In this document: positions 1-5,300 of the stretch, piece after piece
Numbering within the stretch: the first letter of the stretch is position 1
Layout of the letters: each line of letters begins with the position of its first letter
Assembly (NCBI GenBank): GCA_002363575.1
Contig: DEWI01000100.1
Span: 5,348 to 10,830, forward strand
DNA from: Verrucomicrobia bacterium UBA3214
GTDB taxonomy: Bacteria; Verrucomicrobiota; Kiritimatiellia; RFP12; UBA1067
Length of the DNA stretch: 5,483 nucleotides
Direction: 5' to 3'
Program-made: the position numbers and the translations under genes
Notes under the pieces: generated by a model
Seen by the model: the letters and a program-made list of their open reading frames with translations, nothing else
Told to the model about the DNA's origin: nothing
The model's database searches: none

Positions 1-213
1 AAGATTCGCGCCATTGTCGAAGGCCAGATCGACAATATCTACGCACGCACGCGCTGGATAGGGAGCTTCTCCACAATCCGCCTGACCGGCGGCGCAAGCC
101 GCTCGCGCGGTATTCGCGAAGCCGTCGCGGCGATTTTCGGCGCGCGCGTCGAAACGCTGGAAGTCGCCGATTCCGCGGCGCTCGGCGGCGCCATGATCGC
201 CGCATCGCTGTAG
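1..213 (+). CDS. FGGY-family carbohydrate kinase, C-terminal fragment (xylulokinase-like)
   Basis: The 5' end lies outside the window; frame 1 is open from base 1 to the TAG at 211-213, giving the last 70 residues. The segment contains [17 protein letters not shown] (residues 27-43 of the fragment), which matches the glycine-rich ATP-binding motif of the FGGY C-terminal domain, followed by [10 protein letters not shown] and then the closing [13 protein letters not shown], the usual 'e.aALGAAilAa' ending of xylulokinase and glycerol kinase relatives. Family members phosphorylate a sugar or polyol with ATP in the cytoplasm. The substrate is set largely by the N-terminal half, which is not seen, so xylulokinase is only the best guess. 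Codon use is strongly G/C-ending (about 73% GC in a 60-base sample), typical of the host background here. There is no clear terminator directly after the stop. Confidence 0.85.
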   Translation, partial: KIRAIVEGQIDNIYARTRWIGSFSTIRLTGGASRSRGIREAVAAIFGARVETLEVADSAALGGAMIAASL

Positions 214-355
214 GTTTCGGCGGGCGGGAAAGGATTTGCGGGGCTTGCAGGTTTCACGGCTGTTGCGCGCGCCGGCCAGATTCCTCTTGCATCCTCTTCT
301 TCTTTGCGGCCTGCCCCATCTTCAACTGCTTTACCGGAAAACAAAAATCAACGCA
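214..355. other. Spacer between kinase and queF; no recognised element
   Basis: This 142-base spacer has pyrimidine-rich stretches (around 281-305) and no convincing extended -10 box, no copy of the promoter repeat found further on, no hairpin with a T-tract and no preQ1 riboswitch-like pattern. The queF reading frame stays open back to a TTG at 236, but the translated extension has no family similarity, so it is treated as non-coding. How queF is transcribed (own promoter or read-through from the kinase) cannot be decided. Confidence 0.5.
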
Positions 356-820
356 ATGCGAAACGATCTTGATACTTTGAAATCGCTGGGCGGCAAAAGC
401 GCCGCTCCCGCCGATTACGATCCCGCCGTCCTCGAAACATTCGCCAATCGCATGGGCGGCCGCGATTACTGGGTCACGTTTACAGCGCCGGAATTCACCA
501 CGCTCTGCCCGAAGACGGGGCAGCCGGATTTCGCCGTTCTCACAATCCGCTATGTTCCCGGCGAGCGGCTCGTGGAGTCGAAAAGCCTGAAGCTGTATCT
601 CTTCGGCTTCCGCAACCATGGCGATTTCCATGAAGACGTGGTCAATATAATCCATGACGATCTCGCGAAACTCTTGCAGCCCAAGTATATCGAGGTCGTC
701 GGGAAATTCGCTCCTCGCGGCGGCATATCCATCGACCCGTTCGTCAATTCGTCAAACGGCGAAGAGCGCTGGCAGAGATTGGCTGTTTCCCGCTTCGACA
801 GCTGGAACGGCGTCCGTTAG
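356..820 (+). CDS. queF: NADPH-dependent 7-cyano-7-deazaguanine reductase (preQ0 reductase)
   Basis: QueF reduces the nitrile of 7-cyano-7-deazaguanine (preQ0) to the aminomethyl group of preQ1 with NADPH, in the cytoplasm, before preQ1 is inserted into tRNA by TGT on the way to queuosine. The 154-residue product has the length of the single-domain (YkvM-type) class. Visible signatures are LETFANR (26-32), [15 protein letters not shown] (45-59) with the nucleophilic Cys51 and the proton-donor Asp58, the QueF motif [10 protein letters not shown] (74-83), [10 protein letters not shown] (85-94) with substrate-binding His92-Glu93, and [10 protein letters not shown] (119-128). The ATG at 356 is chosen because the protein then begins [13 protein letters not shown], as in homologues. 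The frame is open upstream to a TTG at 236, but that 40-residue extension is unlike the family. There is no strong Shine-Dalgarno sequence before the ATG. No other queuosine genes are nearby in the window. Confidence 0.96.
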   Translation: MRNDLDTLKSLGGKSAAPADYDPAVLETFANRMGGRDYWVTFTAPEFTTLCPKTGQPDFAVLTIRYVPGERLVESKSLKLYLFGFRNHGDFHEDVVNIIHDDLAKLLQPKYIEVVGKFAPRGGISIDPFVNSSNGEERWQRLAVSRFDSWNGVR

Positions 821-941
821 CGCGGCGGCGTCTCCCCCGCTCCGGATTCTGATTCCTGCGGACGGTCGGTTCCTTCCGGCGGCGTTTGCGCGCATTCCCG
901 GCCGCTTCCACCCGCCGCGCGGCCGCAGCGCCGGCGACGGC
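821..941. other. GC-rich spacer after queF
   Basis: These 121 bases are extremely G+C rich and hold runs of GCGG/CCGC. A 9-base inverted match (820-828 with 912-920) exists but its arms are 83 bases apart, so it is not a convincing terminator, and no T-tract follows. Reading frames crossing it on both strands look like composition-driven shadows with long Arg/Ala/Pro runs. Confidence 0.4.
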
Positions 942-1040
942 GCGCGAAGATCGCAGCAAAACAATCGGCGCTCCGAAGCAACCGCCGCAAAAATGGTATA
1001 ATATCGGTGTCTGCGGAATCTGCACGGCGGACGTGATGCG
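942..1040 (+). repeat. Direct repeat of about 100 bp, copy 1 (promoter-bearing)
   Basis: This 99-base segment recurs at 1911-2014 in the same orientation. Shared blocks are GCGCGAAGATCG at the left end, a 26-base block at 960-985 that is identical apart from one base, the TGGTATAATATC box, and a 25-base block after it ending in CACGGCGGACG. The differences are a 1-base indel near 953 and a replaced stretch just before the -10 box (A-rich here, T-rich and 4 bases longer in copy 2). The copies bracket the toxin-antitoxin genes. Weak similarity may continue past 1040 toward the Shine-Dalgarno site. Confidence 0.85.
994..1002 (+). promoter_or_regulatory. Extended -10 promoter for the toxin-antitoxin operon
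   Basis: TGGTATAAT is a perfect sigma-70-type -10 hexamer (997-1002) with the extended TGn element. No good -35 hexamer is seen 17 bases upstream. The expected start of transcription is near 1008-1010, giving a leader of about 120 nt before the antitoxin ATG at 1132. A 6-bp hairpin (1009-1014 with 1027-1032) would lie at the very 5' end of the RNA. The same box and hairpin are kept in the second repeat copy, which supports a functional promoter. Confidence 0.65.
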
Positions 1041-1057
1041 TGCGAAGAGGGATGGAA

Positions 1058-1087
1058 CCGGCGCGATTGCGAGAATCGTAAAACCGG
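1058..1087 (+). promoter_or_regulatory. Imperfect palindrome in the antitoxin leader, possible operator
   Basis: CGATT (1064-1068) and AATCG (1074-1078) form a palindrome around a 5-base centre, flanked by CCGG on both sides (1058-1061 and 1084-1087). Toxin-antitoxin pairs are commonly autoregulated by binding of the complex to palindromes near their promoter. This site lies some 50 bases after the expected transcription start, so it could equally be just a small RNA hairpin. This is a weak call. Confidence 0.25.
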
Positions 1088-1115
1088 GATGCAAACAGCG
1101 CCATTCGCTTTCAAC

Positions 1116-1123
1116 AGAAAGGA
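1116..1123 (+). promoter_or_regulatory. Ribosome binding site of the antitoxin gene
   Basis: AGAAAGGA lies 8 bases before the ATG at 1132. It settles the start of the antitoxin against a longer frame that is open back to 886 and runs through the promoter repeat. Confidence 0.7.
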
Positions 1124-1131
1124 TAAATGTC

Positions 1132-1422
1132 ATGCCTACGATCGAAACAATAGCGCGCCCGCGCAAAAATCGTATAAGCATCGCGGTGCCGGAGGAATAC
1201 GGCGCATGTCCTTTTCAAGTGATTCTCGTACCGATTGTCGACGAGAGAAGAGGCCAGTCTTTGCCAGATCGCCGGTCGCGCAAAGAGCGCACATTCGTGG
1301 ATGCGCTGCTTGATTGCCCGAAGTTTGAAGACGGGGAATCGTTTGCGGAAGACCTCCGCAGCCTGGAGGTCCCGTCTGCCTTCGACCGCGCAGGATGCTT
1401 CGATACCGAGGATTTTATATGA
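1132..1422 (+). CDS. Antitoxin of a VapBC-type module (unclassified family)
   Basis: This 96-residue protein is called an antitoxin mainly by position: it directly precedes a PIN-domain toxin gene and shares an ATGA stop/start overlap with it (1419-1422), the standard arrangement for translational coupling of antitoxin and toxin. The N-terminal third (residues 11-35) has alternating hydrophobic residues around ISIAVPEEYGACPFQVILVPI, a short strand-turn-strand pattern like that seen in small AbrB/VapB-like or related antitoxins, though I cannot assign it to a named family. The middle is basic and polar (38-53), and the tail is acidic (61-96; FEDGESFAEDL and FDTEDFI), as expected for a segment that wraps the toxin. 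No classical helix-turn-helix or ribbon-helix-helix motif is obvious. The start is supported by AGAAAGGA at 1116-1123 and an extended -10 promoter at 994-1002. It probably represses its own operon, which is inferred. Confidence 0.75.
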   Translation: MPTIETIARPRKNRISIAVPEEYGACPFQVILVPIVDERRGQSLPDRRSRKERTFVDALLDCPKFEDGESFAEDLRSLEVPSAFDRAGCFDTEDFI

Positions 1423-1838
1423 AATATATTCTCGACACATGCACAATCTCCGAGACGGCAAAACGCATTCCGTCGGAGCGCATGCTGCACTGGATCAAAG
1501 GGGTTCCAGCCGAGGATTTGTACTTGTCGTCGGTTACTGTCGGAGAGATCGCCAAAGGCATATCGAAACTTGCCGATGACGATTCCAGACGCTTGCGTCT
1601 CGAGCTTTGGTTCGATGAAATCAAGAGCCGTTTCGCGCGCCGGATTCTCGCATTTGACGAAATGACGGCGATTGTTTGGGGGCGCATGGTCGGAGAAGGC
1701 CTTCGGCGAGGCAGGACAATATCGCTTGCCGACTCGCAAATTGCCGCCACAGCTAGGGTCCATGGAATGCAGCTGGTCACGCGGAATGTCGATGACATGG
1801 CGGGGATGGGAGTGCCGATTTTGAATCCCTTCGAGTGA
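1419..1838 (+). CDS. vapC: PIN-domain ribonuclease toxin, VapC/FitB-like
   Basis: PIN toxins are metal-dependent ribonucleases that cut specific RNAs (tRNA or rRNA in studied cases) and stop growth unless held by their antitoxin. The 139-residue product spans a complete PIN domain. Acidic residues stand where expected: Asp6 in ILDTCTISE, Glu43 in TVGEIAKGI, Asp105 in LADSQIAATA, and the last metal-site region TRNVDDM (121-127) with Asp125/Asp126. The RILAFDE...WGRM segment (75-90) and the closing GVPILNPFE (131-139) are typical of the FitB/VapC group. Position 8 is Cys where most relatives have Asn (LDTNVISE). The ATG at 1419 is used because it starts at MKYILDT, has GAGGA 6 bases upstream (1408-1412) and overlaps the antitoxin stop; an earlier in-frame codon at 1395 would add eight unrelated residues. 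No frameshift or loss of catalytic residues is seen, so the toxin looks intact. Confidence 0.93.
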   Translation: MKYILDTCTISETAKRIPSERMLHWIKGVPAEDLYLSSVTVGEIAKGISKLADDDSRRLRLELWFDEIKSRFARRILAFDEMTAIVWGRMVGEGLRRGRTISLADSQIAATARVHGMQLVTRNVDDMAGMGVPILNPFE

Positions 1839-1843
1839 GGAGC

Positions 1844-1880
1844 GGCCCTTCCCGGAGCGGCAAACCGGGTTTGCAGGGCC
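1844..1880 (+). terminator. Hairpin after the toxin gene, terminator-like without T-tract
   Basis: Six bases after the vapC stop, GGCCCT (1844-1849) pairs with AGGGCC (1875-1880), and inside it CCCGG (1851-1855) pairs with CCGGG (1865-1869) around a 9-base loop. There is one bulged T on the left and five unpaired bases on the right. The following bases (AATCTGCAC) are not a T-tract, so this may be an RNA-stabilising 3' hairpin or a weak terminator rather than a canonical intrinsic one. Confidence 0.45.
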
Positions 1881-1910
1881 AATCTGCACAGGGGTCGATT
1901 CGATGTGCCC

Positions 1911-2014
1911 GCGCGAAGATCGGCAAGAAAACAATCGGCGCTCCGAAGCAACCGGCGCAGGTTTTTTTGGTATAATATCCGTGTCTGCGGAATCTGCACG
2001 GCGGACGGGGTGCG
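1911..2014 (+). repeat. Direct repeat of about 100 bp, copy 2 (promoter-bearing)
   Basis: This is the second copy of the element at 942-1040, same orientation, 104 bases. The 26-base central block (1930-1955) and the 25-base block after the -10 box are nearly unchanged, while the stretch before the -10 box is a T-run (1962-1968) instead of the A-run of copy 1. It starts 72 bases after the vapC stop, so the two copies flank the toxin-antitoxin cassette almost exactly. Confidence 0.85.
1968..1976 (+). promoter_or_regulatory. Extended -10 promoter upstream of the protease leader
   Basis: TGGTATAAT again gives a perfect extended -10 box (hexamer 1971-1976), preceded by seven Ts. The expected transcription start near 1982-1984 coincides with the left arm of a 6-bp hairpin (GTCTGC 1983-1988 with GCGGAC 2001-2006). 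If this promoter serves the protease gene, the untranslated leader is about 360 nt. No other gene lies between. Confidence 0.6.
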
Positions 2015-2110
2015 GGGTGGCGACCCGGCGATGTGCAATGGCATCTTGCGTTTTACAACTTGTGCAACCTGAGATGAAAGGACAAAGCCCGTAGTTAGTT
2101 GATTTTTCAA
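2015..2110 (+). other. Leader segment between promoter copy 2 and the structured region
   Basis: No supported gene lies here. A Shine-Dalgarno-like GAAAGGA (2076-2082) is present, but the place where a start codon would be, 8 bases on, reads GTAG followed by TTAG. The only ATG nearby (2074) gives a 6-codon frame ending at the TAG 2092-2094, with no ribosome site of its own. Compared with copy 1, whose AAAGGA is followed 8 bases later by the antitoxin ATG, this looks like a leader whose start codon is missing. Confidence 0.35.
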
Positions 2111-2153
2111 GGCGGGGAGAAATCCGCCAAAATACAATTTGCGCTGCAAAGCG
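2111..2153 (+). other. Two small RNA hairpins in the protease leader
   Basis: GGCGG (2111-2115) pairs with CCGCC (2124-2128) around an 8-base loop. Then CGCT (2142-2145) pairs with AGCG (2150-2153) and is closed by GCAA, a GNRA-type tetraloop. Short stems alone could be chance, but they directly precede the much longer stem at 2158-2261. Confidence 0.4.
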
Positions 2154-2157
2154 GTCG

Positions 2158-2261
2158 TTTCTGAAACCTGAGAAATTTCAAGACTGACGACACTTGCAGA
2201 GTAAGTGCATCTGCACTTCCTCTCTTCGTGTTTCAGTCGGGCTTTCTCAGGGCCTCAGAAA
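2158..2261 (+). promoter_or_regulatory. Long nested imperfect hairpin in the protease 5' leader
   Basis: Six nested helices are read directly. They are TTTCTGA 2158-2164 with TCAGAAA 2255-2261; CCTGAGAAA 2167-2175 with TTTCTCAGG 2243-2251; GACTGA 2182-2187 with TCAGTC 2233-2238; GACAC 2189-2193 with GTGTT 2228-2232 (one G-U pair); AGAG 2198-2201 with CTCT 2220-2223; and AAGTGCA 2203-2209 with TGCACTT 2212-2218. Together about 38 pairs are interrupted by small internal loops. I recognise no known riboswitch or leader family. It may be a regulatory leader RNA, a protein-binding site or a degenerate miniature inverted-repeat element. No target-site duplication is seen at its ends. Confidence 0.6.
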
Positions 2262-2287
2262 GATACGAATGAGAGGTTTTTTCATGC

Positions 2288-2333
2288 CCTCGAATCGTGT
2301 CGGGCTGATAGCGGCGAATGACACGAAACGAGG
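2288..2333 (+). promoter_or_regulatory. Hairpin covering the protease ribosome binding site
   Basis: CCTCG (2288-2292) pairs with CGAGG (2329-2333), and TCGTGTC (2295-2301) pairs with GACACGA (2320-2326). The two helices are separated by a symmetric AA/AA internal loop and enclose an 18-base apical loop. The 3' arm contains most of the GAGGA Shine-Dalgarno sequence (2330-2334) of the ATG at 2344. Folding would therefore hide the site, the layout of a translational switch or RNA thermometer. That function is inferred from pairing alone. Confidence 0.5.
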
Positions 2334-2334
2334 A
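2330..2334 (+). promoter_or_regulatory. Ribosome binding site of the protease gene
   Basis: GAGGA lies 9 bases before the ATG at 2344 and favours that start, which gives a lysine-rich MKKK opening suited to a signal peptide. A competing in-frame ATG at 2284 has GAGAGG (2271-2276) 7 bases upstream and cannot be excluded. Confidence 0.6.
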
Positions 2335-2343
2335 ACAAGAGAC

Positions 2344-5300
2344 ATGAAAAAGAAATATGACAATGTAAACCACATTGGCAAGTGCGCACTTGTCGGCCGG
2401 TGCGGATCGGCTCTTGCGATGTTTCGCGGATTATGGACGGCGTTGGCGATCGCTTTGGCTTTCTCTGCATTGACAGCTGGCGCAAATACGTTGTCTGCTG
2501 AGTCGGAAAAACGGCTAAACGCGGCAATCGCGTCCAATCAGACTGAAAAGCGGAAGCTGTCTAAATCCGCCAGGAAGATAGAGGACGGGTTGCGGCAGCA
2601 AATCGCACGCAGCGCAGGCGACAAAACGGCAAACGGCAGCACGGTGGTTGCTGCGGCAGAAGAGTTGTGCGATTGTGAAATCATTGCAGAGGTTTCGGAT
2701 CGACTCTTGCTGTTGGTTGAGTCTGCCGGTGGCAAAATCATCAGCAAGAGCGTTAAATACAAGTCGATACACGTGCTGTTGCCATATCATTCGATTGAGC
2801 GACTTTCCGAAGACGCCGATATAAAATCTATTCGCAGGGTTGTTCCGAGAATGCTGAACAAGAATGATGTTTCCAATGGAGTCGTCGGACATAATGTTCC
2901 GCAGGCGCGAGAAACATACGGCGTGTCCGGCGCAGGCGTAAAAGTAGGTGTCATATCGGACAGCGCCCGCTGGTTGCCCGAGATGCAGGCAACGGGGGAT
3001 CTGCCATCCGGTGTGACGATTCTCGACGGTTTCGACGGGGAGACCTATGACGGCAGAGGAAACCGGACTGACACCGGCGAGGGATCGGGCATGATGGAAA
3101 TCGTCTATGACGTGGCACCGGATGCCAAGTTGTTTTTTGCGACTGGATTCGGTACTGACCCAGAGTTTGCCGAAGCCATAGAATCTTTTTATGCGAATGG
3201 TTGCCGTGTAGTCGTGGATGACGTTGGATGGCCGTCCGATCCGGCGTTTCAGGACGGCATCGTGGCTCAGGCAATCAATGACTTCACGGCAAAGGGCGGC
3301 GTGTATTTTTCGTCGGCGAGCAATTCGGGGAACAAGGACTCTGACACGTCTGGAACGTGGGAAGGCGATTTTTCAGACAGCGGAAGCACATATGGATCTT
3401 ACAGTGGCTCAAAGCACTCTTTTTCCGGTTCGATCACCGCGAATGAAATCACTAGGACAGCCGATGGAGTGGCGTTGCAATGGGCTGATTCATGGGACAA
3501 CCCGGATTCCGATTACGATCTGTATATCGCGGATGCTGACGGAAAGATTCTTGCGAGCAGCTGCAACGGGCAGGGAGATGATTTTGCAAATTCTCCTCCG
3601 TACGAGTATATTGACATTGCCAAACAGATCGGGAGCGAATTCTGCAGAGCAGACAATCCGGGATTGTATGTCGTAGTGGTCAAGTGTTCGGGGACGGACC
3701 GTTTCCTTCGAATCGACACGGCAAGGGGACGACTGGCGATCAGCACTGACGGCTCGACCTCCGGACACAATGCCGCTGCGGCGGCAATTACCTGCGCGGC
3801 GGCGTCGGCCCCATATCCTCAGCGAGCCTTTCTCGCCTCTGATCCTGTTGAAACATACTCGTCCGATGGCCCCCGCAAGGTATTCTTCGACAAAAACGGG
3901 GCGGCAATCACTGAAGGGAATTTCTCTAGTTCTGGCGGACGAACGCTGCAGAAACCGGATGTGACGGCAGCCGACAATACGTTCTCCTATTGGATTAAGC
4001 TCCAATTCGGCAATACTAAGTTCACCGGGACGTCTGCGGCGGCTCCGCATGCCGCTGCGATTGCCGCGCTGATGCTTGAGGCCAACCCGTCGCTCGACCG
4101 CGACGGGGTGTTCAATATCATGAAGAAGGCGACGTTCTCAGGCCCGAACGCGACCTGGAACCGGACCAAGGGCTACGGAATCCTGAATGCCGAGGAGTGC
4201 GTGCGGCTTGCCAAAGAATCCAATCCAGTGCCTGTCCCGAAGATCCCCGCCGCGCCGTCGCCGTATGTGGAAGGAACGACATTGAAGTGGAACGCGGTCG
4301 CCGGCGCGAAATACTACAAGGTGTATCGCGCTACGAATCCCTACGCGGAGCCGGAGGAATACAGCGGTTGGCAGAGCGGCGTTTCGAAGGCCATAGTCAA
4401 ACCGTCGGCAGAAGGGACTGCGTATTTCTGGTTTGTGAAGGCTGCGTCGGCGCAGGACGACACGACGGCCAGCGGATTCAGCGAGACAAAAGTCGTTGCC
4501 GGCGATAGCAACTATACGCTTCTTCCGTATTCGTCGGCACATACGCACACCACCTACAATGAAAAGACGGAGTTCCATCTTTATCCGTCAACATCGGCAA
4601 TCAGTGCTACGCCATACAGCGGCAGACTCACGCTGACAAGTACCATCGCGTTCACGAAATCATCAGGCAGCGGCATAACGGCGAAGATCAATGGAACAGA
4701 TGTGGCGAACAATCCCGCCATCGGGAACGGCGGGTTGTACATGGGTAACGCCTCATTCGCCATCTCCGCCAATTCCAATACATCGAGCGCGCCCCGCTCG
4801 TGTCTCTTCCATTCAAACGCCACCACCCCGTCTGGCTATAGCGCATCCGACGGACAAGCGTTCGGCAAACACTATAATGAATGGTATGCCCGCCCGCATT
4901 ATATCTACCAGTCGGGAGTCGCGTCGATGTCCATAGGCCAGACTTCTCAATCGGTATCCGCCGACGGGGGCGCATATTCCGTATCTGTGACGGCAACGCC
5001 GTCCGCTACGTCATGGACGGCTTCGGCAAACAGGGACTGGGTGCATCTTTACCGCACGTCTTCCAACGGCAGCGGAGTTCTCGGGTATTATGTCGAGCCG
5101 AACGAGGGCTCTGCCCGCACGGCGACGATTACTGTGGCCGGAAGAACTCTGTCGATAAGCCAGGCATTGGGCATCGTCGAGCAGAAAGTCACGGTTTCGT
5201 TCAACGCCAATGGCGGGGCGTCATGTGCCGATCGCGAGTACACTGTCGGCGCTGCATACGGCTCGCTGCCGGAAACGACGAAGACAGGCTACACGTTCGG

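Noticed and set aside
236..355. N-terminal extension of queF from a TTG at 236
   Set aside because: The added 40 residues are Leu/Arg/Pro-rich with no family similarity, and the ATG at 356 gives the normal length and N-terminus of single-domain QueF.
214..355. preQ1 riboswitch upstream of queF
   Set aside because: QueF genes can be preQ1-regulated, but no short stem followed by an A-rich tail and a ribosome-site overlap typical of preQ1-I was found in the spacer.
886..1131. Longer antitoxin starting upstream in the same frame
   Set aside because: The extension passes through the promoter repeat and GC-rich spacer; the ATG at 1132 has a good ribosome site and lies after the promoter.
744..1181. 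Minus-strand open frames across 744-1181
   Set aside because: They run through the GC-rich spacer and promoter repeat, antisense to queF and the antitoxin; the translations are Arg/Ala-rich, lack family motifs and look composition-driven.
942..2014. Integron cassette, CRISPR array or transposon ends
   Set aside because: Only two long repeats are present, there are no short regularly spaced repeats, no attC-like core sites at both borders, no transposase and no target-site duplication.
1903..2094. Plus-strand 63-codon frame through repeat copy 2
   Set aside because: It starts inside the repeat upstream of the promoter, has no ribosome site, and its product has no recognisable feature.
1415..2149. 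Long minus-strand frame opposite vapC and repeat copy 2
   Set aside because: It is antisense to a clearly conserved PIN gene and crosses the repeat; similar peptides arise in both repeat copies simply because the DNA is duplicated.
2158..2282. Intrinsic terminator formed by the long leader hairpin and the T-run at 2277-2282
   Set aside because: The T-run is about 15 bases after the stem rather than directly adjacent, so a classical terminator is unlikely, although attenuation by an alternative fold is not excluded.
3490..4050. Minus-strand frames inside the protease gene
   Set aside because: These are shadows of the long + strand frame, which carries clear protease motifs through the same bases.
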